Origin: Streptomyces sp. NBC_01288
Lineage (GTDB): Bacteria; Actinomycetota; Actinomycetes; Streptomycetales; Streptomycetaceae
DNA: 64,000 bases
Direction of reading: 5' to 3'
Assembly: GCF_035982055.1 (NCBI RefSeq)
Contig: NZ_CP108427.1
Coordinates: forward strand, 4,154,001 to 4,218,000
Notes under the pieces: model-generated
What the model was told of the DNA's origin: nothing
The model's input: the letters and a program-made list of their open reading frames with translations, nothing else
Databases searched by the model: none
Shown: in pieces, positions 23,811 through 31,592 of the stretch
Layout of the letters: every line of letters begins with the position of its first letter
Numbering within the stretch: the stretch's first letter is position 1
Made by a program: the position numbers and the translations under genes

Positions 23811-25676
23811 TCAGCTGCGTGTCAGCTTGTAGTCGCCGCCGCCGTTGTCCCCCGTGACGACGACGCCGTAGCGGCCGGTCCGTGTCGGTGTGAAGGTCAC
23901 GGAGACCGGGCCGCCGAATATGGGGTCCGCGACAGCGGACGCCACCGCGGAGCCGCGGCCCTGGACGAACGTCGACGGTGTGCTCGGGTCGTCGCCCATG
24001 ATGAACAGGCTGGCGGTCGAGATCGCGCTTGCCTCGGTCAGGCTGATGGTCACCGGCACACCCGCGGTCAGCACCGTTTCCTCCACGGCGGCGGGCTGCG
24101 AGTCGTCGAGGTGGAACGTGCTGGAGGACGCCGGCTGCAACGTATGGAAGCCCGCCGTGTACTCGACGTAGTAGGACTGATGGGTCCCCTGGGCCTCGAC
24201 CACCTGTGGGTAGTAGTCGCCCACCGGCCGCAGGTTCGAATCGATCGCGACGAAATCGACCGACTGCTTGGCCAGAACGCTGCTCGCGAGGAGGTTCGGC
24301 GAGGTCTGCGCCCGGTCGTCGTACACCCTGAGGTCGTAGTTGGTCTGCCCCAACGGCCGCAGCGCGACCACGTACCACGCGTCGACCGCGGTGTTGAACC
24401 CGAAATTGTCCGTCGGGGCGGAGTGCGGGAGCGATTGGCCCCGGCCGTCGAGCAATGGCCTGCGGTACCCGTAGTCGATCGTGTTCTGGTAGAGCGACCC
24501 CAGCGAGGAGTCGGACACGTCGAACCCGTCCGCACCACGACTGTTCCAGAAGGACGCGAACGTGTTGTCGACGTGATGCGCGAGCGTGGCGAAGATGATT
24601 CCGAAGACGTCATTGTGCTCGTCCCAGATCTCGCTGCTGGCGATGGCCGGGTCGGTGAGGTCCACCAGTGCACCGATGACCCGCCGCTCCGTCACGTCCC
24701 CGTTGTCGAGACCGTCGACGTCCCAGGTACCGAACTCGTAGTCGATCGACGTGCCGTTGCCGAACAGAAAAACCGAGGTGTGGTTCATGGCCAGGGAGAA
24801 GTAGGTCGCCCATCCCTCGATCCATGCGCATACGGCGGTGGTGGCCCTGTTGGGCGGATGGATGGCGGGGCAACCCACGGTCGACGGAAACGCCTCGTTG
24901 TAGAGGTCGTCCATCAGCGCATGGCCGATCTCGTGCATGACCTCCATCGGGGCGTCCGGAGTCGCGGAGAGCAGCGACACGAAGTTGCCCACCTGGTCGT
25001 AGTGGTCCATCCCGCTGGTTCGGTCGTTCGCCCAGTCGATCCGCACCTGCCGACACACGGTGTCCTTCGGATCCCAGCAGCCGTTGGAATGCGGAATCCC
25101 CAGCCACGCGTCGTTGCCCACGTCGAATACGTGGGCGGCTCGGTTGCCCGCCGCGTCGCCGGGGGCCGTGCCGCCGAAGTTCACCGTGCTGCCCGGCACC
25201 GGATTGGCACGGATCGGCGAACTCCAGTTGTAGACGTCCGTGCCGTTCTGCACCTGCCACGCGGCGTTCGCGGCCCTGACCGTGATGTACAGCTGCGTGA
25301 ACTGCGCGGCGCCGAAACAGATGTCGAAGTTGCCCGCGGAGTTCGTGAGCCCGGCGACCAGCGCGCCGGTGAGGTGATCCCGCACCTGTACCTGGATGTT
25401 CATCCCGTTGTGCCGCGCACCGGCCTGGTCCGTGTAACTCCAGTTGCCCACGGCGTGCGTGTCACAGGCCAACGGTGCCACACGCCGTTGTGCGGGAAGC
25501 CCCGGACTCGGCACCCCGCTCGTCACCTGCCAGGCCGGGCGTTTCGCCACGGCGGACGACGCCGCCACCACGGCACGCGACCCACCGCCCGAGTCCGCCC
25601 AACCGACCGCGGGACTCACCAACGCGCACAGCACCGCCACCACGACAGTGAGGACGGTTCTTCGCGCCGGCCTCAT
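23811..25676 (-). CDS. Secreted zinc metallopeptidase-like protein (HEIGH...EGWATY)
   Basis: A 621-aa secreted protein starting MRPARRTVLTVVV with a signal peptide ending near GWADS (residue 28). A beta-rich region (about 75-170) precedes the catalytic centre MEVMHEIGHALMDDLYNE (HExxH at 248-252); a probable third ligand Glu287 lies in CAWIEGWATYFS, a gluzincin-type arrangement. The C-terminal part (about 430-620) has strand-rich modules ending TFTPTRTGRYGVVVTGDNG, like a pre-peptidase/PPC-type domain. Substrate unknown. It is downstream of, and on the same strand as, a large LuxR regulator, its likely controller. Confidence 0.7.
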   Translation of the reverse strand: MRPARRTVLTVVVAVLCALVSPAVGWADSGGGSRAVVAASSAVAKRPAWQVTSGVPSPGLPAQRRVAPLACDTHAVGNWSYTDQAGARHNGMNIQVQVRDHLTGALVAGLTNSAGNFDICFGAAQFTQLYITVRAANAAWQVQNGTDVYNWSSPIRANPVPGSTVNFGGTAPGDAAGNRAAHVFDVGNDAWLGIPHSNGCWDPKDTVCRQVRIDWANDRTSGMDHYDQVGNFVSLLSATPDAPMEVMHEIGHALMDDLYNEAFPSTVGCPAIHPPNRATTAVCAWIEGWATYFSLAMNHTSVFLFGNGTSIDYEFGTWDVDGLDNGDVTERRVIGALVDLTDPAIASSEIWDEHNDVFGIIFATLAHHVDNTFASFWNSRGADGFDVSDSSLGSLYQNTIDYGYRRPLLDGRGQSLPHSAPTDNFGFNTAVDAWYVVALRPLGQTNYDLRVYDDRAQTSPNLLASSVLAKQSVDFVAIDSNLRPVGDYYPQVVEAQGTHQSYYVEYTAGFHTLQPASSSTFHLDDSQPAAVEETVLTAGVPVTISLTEASAISTASLFIMGDDPSTPSTFVQGRGSAVASAVADPIFGGPVSVTFTPTRTGRYGVVVTGDNGGGDYKLTRS

Positions 25677-25838
25677 CAGTAGGTCACCGCCCGCGGCTGA
25701 GCGATGGCAACACGGCCCGGAAGTCTCACAGTTGTGCTGATCATGCCCATTGGGTAGTCCCCCGATGACTAGAACTGGGCGTTCCGGCGACAACGCTGCC
25801 GCCGTGGGACAGCGTGCCCGCGCCGCCGGGCCAGGGCA

Positions 25839-25855
25839 TGAGTAACCGTTACTCA
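25839..25855. promoter_or_regulatory. 17-bp palindrome across the LuxR-regulator stop codon
   Basis: TGAGTAAC-C-GTTACTCA is a perfect inverted repeat with a single central base, and its right half contains the TAA stop of the regulator gene. With 163 bp to the peptidase start it could be an operator or a weak terminator; its AT content is high for this genome. Confidence 0.45.
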
Positions 25856-28500
25856 GCCACCCCGAGAGCACGGGCGAGTTCGAGTCGGGTGGTGACGCCG
25901 AGCTTGGCGTAGGCGTGCTGGAGGTGGTTGTCGACGGTGCGTACCGACAGGGCCAGCGTGTGGGCCATGTCCTTGCTGGTGCTGCCGGCGGCGGCCAGCA
26001 GGGCGATCTCGCGTTCACGGGCCGTGAGTTGCGCGGTGACCTGGGCGGTGTCCAGCAGGGGAGTACGCGCGCCCTCGCAGCGGGCCCGGGCCGCGACGGC
26101 GCGCCGGGTGGCCGCGACGGCGCGGCGGGACCGGTCCGCCCTGCGCCAGGCGGCCGCGGCGGCGGCCGCTGCCTCGGCGGCGAGCAGGTCCGCGCCGACG
26201 GCCTGGCACGCGTCGGCGGCCCGGAGCAGCCGGTCCGGGTCGTCGGCGACCAGCGCTGCCGCCAACTGGGCCCGGGCGGGGGCGAGTTCACCGTCGCAGC
26301 ACCAGGCGAGCTCGGCCAGCCGACCGCCGACCTCCTCGGCTCCGCCGAGCCGCGCGACATCGGTCAACAGCATTGCCTCGCCGGTGACATGGCCGGTGCG
26401 GCGGGCGGAGGCGGCCGCGGCGGTGAGCACGGACCGTGCCCGTGCCAACTGCCCCCGAGCGGCCAACAGCCAGGCCTCGCCCAGGAGTTCCTCCCCGGCG
26501 GACAGCAGCCCCGGTTCCACGGGCGGTAGCGCGCGATGCTCCGCGAGCGTCGCCTCGGCCGCGTCCAGATCCCCCAGTACGGCCGCACACGCGGCGAGCC
26601 CGCCGAGCACCGGCCGTAGGGCCATCGCGTGGTCGATGGAGCGGGACACGGTGGCGGCCTCGGCCCACCAGCGGCGGGCGGTCGCGGGGTGGCCGGCCAG
26701 CCAGTGCGTACGGCCGAGGAGGACCGCCAGCCAGATCCGCACCCTGGAACCGGCCGCGGTGAGTTCGGCGTAGGCGGGCTCGCCCACCCGGCAGACCTCG
26801 GCGGCCGGGACACCGGCTTCGGTGAGGGCGAGGACGAGCGGGATGCGCTGGAAGGCGGGATGGGAGGCGAGGGCGCGTTCCTCGACCCGCCGGTGCGCGT
26901 CGTGGGCGCGCCGGGCCCAGGTGGTGGCCTCGGCGGTACGGCCCACCAGGGCCAGCGCGGCGGGCTTCATCCAGGCGCCGCGCAGCCAGGCGTTGACGTC
27001 GGGGGCGGCGCCGACGTCGGTCTCCAGATCCTCCAGCAGGGCCAGCCCCTCGGCGGGCCGGCCACCGACGATCCGTAGGAATCCCTCGTTGATGGTGAGC
27101 TTGCGGCGGTCGGCCGGGCTACTGATCCGTTCGCGGGCCGCGTCGTTGACGGCGAGTGCTTCGGCGACGGGCGCGTTGCTCCACAACAGGTTCGTCGTCC
27201 GGACGAGGGCGACCGCGAGCCTTTCCTCCTCGTCGGCGGCGAGGGCGTCGGCCCCGGCGAGCGTCGTCTCGGCCCGGTGCCAACGGCCCAGCTCGAACAG
27301 GGCCTCGCCGAGCCGCAGTTCGGTGGCGGTGGTCCGGTGCCTCTCCGGCACGGCTTCCAGCAGGGCGACGGTCCCGGGCAAGTCGTGGGCGTGGCGGGCG
27401 AGTACGGCGGCCTGGGTGAGGAGGGCCGGGTCGGCGGTGCCGGTCGCGGCCAGCCGCCAGGTCGCGATGTGCAGCAGGTCGCCGCGACGACGGGCGCCGC
27501 GCGCCTGGACACGGGCGGCCTGGTCCAGGAGCAGGGCACGGCGGCGCAGCAACGGCAGCCCGGCGCGCAGCACTTCGCCGTACAGGGGGTGGGCCAGAGA
27601 CACCGTCGTACGCCGTCGGTCCTGCGTGACGCGGATCAGCCCCGCCTGTTCCAGGGCCACCGTCACCTGCGGCGGGGCGAGGGCTTCGGCGTACGCCAGG
27701 GGCAACGGCTCGCACAGCGCCAGGAGTTCGAGCACGGGGCGCCCCGCGGGGTCGGCGGCGGCCAGCCGTGCGCCGATCATCTCGGTGAGCCGCGCGGTAC
27801 CCGGCAACCGGTCCTCGACCAGGTGCCAGATCTCCCCGTCCTCGGTCAGGTTCCCGGCGGCGAGGGCACCGAGAACGAGTTCGCGCAGGTAGAGCACGTT
27901 GCCACCGCTGGCGGCCGACAGCTCGTGCAGGGTTCTTCGGGCGACGGGCCGCCCGAGCGCGGCCTGCAACAACACTTCGACCTGCTCGGGACTCAGCACG
28001 GTCAGATCGACCCGGTACACCGAGTCCACGCCCCGCAGCGCGGCGACGGCCTCCCCGTACGGCTCACCGGTGCGCACGGTGCCGATCAGCAGCAGCGCGC
28101 CGGTGTCCATCAACTGCCGCAGCAGTACGGCCGACGCGGCATCCAGCAGATGCATGTCGTCGACGAACAGCACCCACTGCCGCCCGGGCCCGGAGGCCAA
28201 CTCCCGTGCGACAGCGGCGAATCCGGCGACGGGGTCGGTCAAGTCGACCCCGACGGGCAGCAGATGGGCGATCGCCCCCAGCGGCACGGCGCCCGCCGCG
28301 ACACTGGCAGTGGCCCGCCCCACCCGGAACCCCGCGGTCGCCGCTCGCTCCAGACACTCCTCCGCCAGCCGCGACTTGCCCACGCCCGCCGCTCCGCCGA
28401 CGACGAATCCACGACATCCCCGGTCCTCCAGCGCGGCGGCGAAGTACTCCAACTCCGCCCCACGCCCCACCAACGGCCAACGCCCAGCCCAGTCCCGCAC
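25849..28500 (-). CDS. Large ATP-binding LuxR-family (LAL) transcriptional regulator
   Basis: An 883-aa regulator of the LAL class. The N-terminal ATPase has Walker A GGAAGVGKS (35-43) and Walker B WVLFVDDMHLLD (about 112). A long helical TPR-like middle follows, and the C-terminal LuxR helix-turn-helix is at about 820-883 (QLTAREREIALLAAAG, then TVDNHLQHAYAKLG). Such proteins are signal-dependent activators of catabolic or secondary-metabolite genes. The adjacent metallopeptidase gene is the most likely target. A (GGGGAC)n-type tandem repeat lies directly before the ribosome-binding site GGGGGGAG. Confidence 0.9.
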   Translation of the reverse strand: MRDWAGRWPLVGRGAELEYFAAALEDRGCRGFVVGGAAGVGKSRLAEECLERAATAGFRVGRATASVAAGAVPLGAIAHLLPVGVDLTDPVAGFAAVARELASGPGRQWVLFVDDMHLLDAASAVLLRQLMDTGALLLIGTVRTGEPYGEAVAALRGVDSVYRVDLTVLSPEQVEVLLQAALGRPVARRTLHELSAASGGNVLYLRELVLGALAAGNLTEDGEIWHLVEDRLPGTARLTEMIGARLAAADPAGRPVLELLALCEPLPLAYAEALAPPQVTVALEQAGLIRVTQDRRRTTVSLAHPLYGEVLRAGLPLLRRRALLLDQAARVQARGARRRGDLLHIATWRLAATGTADPALLTQAAVLARHAHDLPGTVALLEAVPERHRTTATELRLGEALFELGRWHRAETTLAGADALAADEEERLAVALVRTTNLLWSNAPVAEALAVNDAARERISSPADRRKLTINEGFLRIVGGRPAEGLALLEDLETDVGAAPDVNAWLRGAWMKPAALALVGRTAEATTWARRAHDAHRRVEERALASHPAFQRIPLVLALTEAGVPAAEVCRVGEPAYAELTAAGSRVRIWLAVLLGRTHWLAGHPATARRWWAEAATVSRSIDHAMALRPVLGGLAACAAVLGDLDAAEATLAEHRALPPVEPGLLSAGEELLGEAWLLAARGQLARARSVLTAAAASARRTGHVTGEAMLLTDVARLGGAEEVGGRLAELAWCCDGELAPARAQLAAALVADDPDRLLRAADACQAVGADLLAAEAAAAAAAAWRRADRSRRAVAATRRAVAARARCEGARTPLLDTAQVTAQLTAREREIALLAAAGSTSKDMAHTLALSVRTVDNHLQHAYAKLGVTTRLELARALGVAE

Positions 28501-28510
28501 CCCGGCTCCC

Positions 28511-28542
28511 CCCGTCCCCGTCTCCGTCCCCGTCCCCGTCCC
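28511..28542 (-). repeat. Hexanucleotide repeat before the LAL regulator start
   Basis: About five units of GGGGAC (minus strand), one with a substitution to GGAGAC, lie within 45 bp of the GTG start and merge into the Shine-Dalgarno-like GGGGGGAG. Changes in unit number would keep the upstream reading frames but alter leader structure. Confidence 0.6.
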
Positions 28543-28663
28543 GGCGGCCCGTCATATGCCGCACGGCGCGAGCCCATCCCATCAGTCGGGGCTCGTCGCC
28601 GGGGCGGGGTTTCGGGCCATCGTCGGGACGGGGCCGGCTGCTGAAAATCCGAGGGGGTCCTGG

Positions 28664-28685
28664 GTGCCCGGGTGCACCCGGGCAC
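28664..28685 (-). terminator. Perfect 22-bp palindrome after the gene at 28703
   Basis: GTGCCCGGG-TGCA-CCCGGGCAC forms a 9-bp stem with a TGCA loop, 18 bp after the stop codon. It probably terminates the 28703 transcript before the LAL regulator gene. Confidence 0.6.
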
Positions 28686-28702
28686 AACACGGTGCAGCAA
28701 GG

Positions 28703-29113
28703 TCAGGCGGCGTCGAGAGCTTCGGTGATCTTGCGGACCATCTCCACCATGACGGGGCCGGGCTCGCCCTTCTTGGGCCGGACGGCCGCTTCGAGGGCGA
28801 CGAGGACGGTGCCGCGGAAGTTGTCGGCCTCGGCCGGGTCCTGCTTCTTGAGCAGGCTCATGGCGGTGGTGAGGGCCGGCAGCACCTGGTCGGCGATCTC
28901 GGCCACTGACTTGCCGTTCAGGTTCGGGATCTTGGAGTTCTCGGCGAGCACGTACCCGACCGGACCGGTCGCCGAGGCCAGGGCGAGGCTGCCCTGGGTG
29001 GCGATCCGGTGCGGCGAGCCGGTGGTGGCACCGGCGGCGGCCATGAGGGTGATGGCACCGTACGCGGCGGTACGGAGGGTGAGCTTGTCCTGGTCGGTGA
29101 GGTTGATACCCAT
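28703..29113 (-). CDS. Conserved hypothetical protein, 136 aa
   Basis: Starts MGINLTDQDKLTLRTAAYGA with AGGAG upstream. The first half is rich in Ala/Gly and hydrophobic (AAYGAITLMAAAGATTGS), the second half is helical and charged (VAEIADQVLPALTTAMSLLKKQD). No signal peptide or known catalytic motif is visible. The GC pattern and a good ribosome-binding site support a real gene. Isolated between the LAL regulator and the glmS terminator region. I do not recognise the family. Confidence 0.65.
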   Translation of the reverse strand: MGINLTDQDKLTLRTAAYGAITLMAAAGATTGSPHRIATQGSLALASATGPVGYVLAENSKIPNLNGKSVAEIADQVLPALTTAMSLLKKQDPAEADNFRGTVLVALEAAVRPKKGEPGPVMVEMVRKITEALDAA

Positions 29114-29549
29114 GGTGATGTGCTCCTGTGTTCGTCAGTTCCGCATCGGCTTCCTTCTGGAACAGAGCCTGCGCCCACCCGGTTTCACGACGCCCTCAGC
29201 GCGCTTTCAGCGGAGCGCAACCAGCCTGAAGCCCATGCATCAGGCCCGAAGGCGCGACCGGCGACCGGCGTCCCGCTCGTCGCACGGGAGCGGGAACGGC
29301 CCAACACCACGCGCCGGCCCTGCCAGTCGAGGTCGAGGCAGCCGACGCGGCGGTCTTCGTGGGCGGCCTGACGCAACGTCAACGTCGCGTGCTGACAGGG
29401 ATGTTGGGCCGCCCGGCCGTAAGCCTTGCCGATGCCCTCGCATCCGCGACTCCAAGACCCCGGCCAGGGCCACCCTCACGTTCCCGACCGGAGCCTTCAC
29501 CCTCTTCGGGGAAGCTCTGAAGCTTCAGGGAAGCCCTGAAGAGCGAGCC
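29114..29549. other. Intergenic region between glmS and the gene at 28703
   Basis: 436 bp with no convincing gene. It should hold the promoter of the 28703 gene at its left end and the glmS terminator at its right end. A small inverted repeat GCCTGA...TCAGGC lies near 29223-29244. Short minus-strand frames (29185-29382, 29240-29500) lack ribosome-binding sites and show no family motifs. Confidence 0.5.
29517..29541 (-). terminator. glmS terminator hairpin with alternative pairing
   Basis: CTTCAGGG-AAG-CCCTGAAG (29523-29541) lies 9 bp after the glmS stop; overlapping it is the perfect palindrome CTGAAGCTTCAG (29517-29528), so two mutually exclusive hairpins can form. Confidence 0.65.
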
Positions 29550-31397
29550 CTACTCCACCGTCACCGACTTCGCCAGGTTCCGGGGCTGATCCACTTCGTT
29601 CCCCCGAGCCGTGGCCAGCTCACAGGCGAACACCTGCAACGGCACGGTCGCCACCAGCGGTTGCAGCAACGTGGGCGTGGCCGGGATCCGGATCAAGTGG
29701 TCGGCGTACGGGACGACCGTCTCGTCCCCCTCCTCCGCGATCACGATCGTCATCGCACCCCGCGCCCGGATCTCCTGGATGTTGGACACGATCTTGTCGT
29801 GCAGAACCGACCGCCCACGGGACGACGGCACGACCACCACCACCGGCATCCCCTCCTCGATCAGCGCGATCGGCCCGTGCTTCAACTCCCCCGCCGCGAA
29901 GCCCTCGGCGTGCATGTACGCCAACTCCTTCAGTTTCAGGGCGCCTTCGAGAGCAACGGGATAACCGACATGCCGGCCCAGGAACAGCACGGTGTTCTTC
30001 GACGCCACCGACCGCGCCAACTCCCGTACAGGCTCCATCGTTTCCAGCACCCGCTCGACCTCACCGGAGATCTGCGACAGGTCCCGGATGACGGCCTGGA
30101 TCTCGTCGCCCCACTTGGTGCCGCGGACCTGGCCGAGATACAGCGCGACCAGATAACACGCCACCAGCTGCGTCAGGAACGCCTTCGTCGACGCCACGGC
30201 GACCTCGGGCCCGGCATGCGTGTACAGCACCGCGTCCGACTCACGGGGAATCGTCGACCCGTTGGTGTTGCAGATGGCCAGGACTTTCGAGCCCTGCTCC
30301 CTCGCGTGCCGTAGCGCCATCAGCGTGTCCATCGTCTCCCCGGACTGGGAGATGGCGATGACCAGGGACCGCGCGCCCAGGATCGGATCCCGGTACCGGA
30401 ACTCGCTCGCCAGCTCCACCTCGCACGGGATCCGCGTCCAGTGCTCGATGGCGTACTTGGCGATCATCCCGGCGTGGAAGGCCGTACCGCACGCGACGAT
30501 GACGACCTTGTCGATCTCCCTCAACTCATGGACGGGGATGCGGACTTCGTCCAGAGACAGCAGGCCGGACGCGTCGATGCGGCCCAGCAGCGTGTCGGCG
30601 ACCGCCTTCGGCTGCTCGGCGATCTCCTTGAGCATGAAGTAGTCGTAGCCGCCCTTCTCCGCGGCGGACGCGTCCCAGTCGACGTGGTACGAACGCACCT
30701 CGGCCGGAGCCCCGTCGAACCCGGTGACGGTCACCCCGTCCCGGCGCAGCTCGACGACCTGGTCCTGCCCCAGCTCGATCGCGGAGCGCGTGTGGGCGAT
30801 GAACGCGGCGACGTCGGAGGCGAGAAAGGCCTCCCCTTCCCCCACCCCGACCACGAGCGGCGAATTACGACGCGCGCCCACGACCACATCCGGCTCGTCC
30901 GCGTGCACGGCGACCAGCGTGAACGCGCCCTCCAGGCGCCGGCACACCTGCCGCATCGCCTCCGCCAGATCCGCGCACCCCGAGAACTCCTCGGCCAGCA
31001 GATGCGCGACCACCTCGGTGTCCGTGTCGGAGGCGAGATCGTGCCCGCGCTCCGCCAACTCGGCCCGCAGACAGGCGAAGTTCTCGATGATGCCGTTGTG
31101 GACGACCGCGACCCGCCCCGCGTTGTCGAGATGCGGGTGGGCGTTCGCGTCCGTCGGCCCGCCGTGCGTGGCCCAGCGCGTGTGCCCGATGCCCGTCGAC
31201 CCCGCCGGCAGCGGATGATCGACCAGCTCCTTCTCCAGATTGACGAGCTTCCCCGCCTTCTTGGCCGCCGCCAGCCCGCCGTCCGCGAGCACGGCGACAC
31301 CCGACGAGTCGTACCCCCGGTACTCCAGCCGCTTCAGCCCGGCCATCACCACATCGAGCGCCGACTGCGACCCCACGTATCCCACGATTCCGCACAT
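29550..31397 (-). CDS. glmS: Glutamine-fructose-6-phosphate aminotransferase (isomerizing)
   Basis: A 615-aa enzyme making glucosamine-6-phosphate, the first step to UDP-GlcNAc. The ATG at 31397 gives the obligatory MCGIVGYVG N-terminus, in which Cys2 becomes the glutaminase nucleophile. The glutaminase domain (1-230) includes TGIGHTRWATHGGP; two SIS isomerase domains follow (SQSGETMDTLMALR), ending in the conserved LAKSVTVE. The open frame extends far upstream of the true start. No glmS ribozyme-like leader was seen. Together with glmM it brackets coaA. Confidence 0.97.
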   Translation of the reverse strand: MCGIVGYVGSQSALDVVMAGLKRLEYRGYDSSGVAVLADGGLAAAKKAGKLVNLEKELVDHPLPAGSTGIGHTRWATHGGPTDANAHPHLDNAGRVAVVHNGIIENFACLRAELAERGHDLASDTDTEVVAHLLAEEFSGCADLAEAMRQVCRRLEGAFTLVAVHADEPDVVVGARRNSPLVVGVGEGEAFLASDVAAFIAHTRSAIELGQDQVVELRRDGVTVTGFDGAPAEVRSYHVDWDASAAEKGGYDYFMLKEIAEQPKAVADTLLGRIDASGLLSLDEVRIPVHELREIDKVVIVACGTAFHAGMIAKYAIEHWTRIPCEVELASEFRYRDPILGARSLVIAISQSGETMDTLMALRHAREQGSKVLAICNTNGSTIPRESDAVLYTHAGPEVAVASTKAFLTQLVACYLVALYLGQVRGTKWGDEIQAVIRDLSQISGEVERVLETMEPVRELARSVASKNTVLFLGRHVGYPVALEGALKLKELAYMHAEGFAAGELKHGPIALIEEGMPVVVVVPSSRGRSVLHDKIVSNIQEIRARGAMTIVIAEEGDETVVPYADHLIRIPATPTLLQPLVATVPLQVFACELATARGNEVDQPRNLAKSVTVE

Positions 31398-31553
31398 GCG
31401 CCGCAGCCTAGGCGCCGGACCCCGTCTGAACACGGCACTTCGTGCCCGATTTCGGAAATTACGGCCATGATCGACAGCCGTGACCGCGAAGTACGGAACC
31501 CATACCCTTCCCTGGACGAACAGCCACGGCCGGCAGACAGAAACAGACGCAGA

Positions 31554-31582
31554 GACAGCGACAGCGACAGCGACAGCGACAG
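31554..31582 (+). repeat. GACAGC hexanucleotide repeat
   Basis: Four perfect GACAGC units plus a partial fifth, preceded by degenerate CAGACAG-like units from about 31534. It sits just before the ATG of the 31593 gene, or encodes an Asp-Ser stretch if translation begins at the ATG at 31467. Six-base units keep the frame whatever the copy number. Confidence 0.75.
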
Positions 31583-31592
31583 GGCACCCTGC

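Noticed and set aside
29185..29500. Short minus-strand frames between glmS and 28703
   Set aside because: No ribosome-binding site, no recognisable domain, and they overlap one another in different frames.
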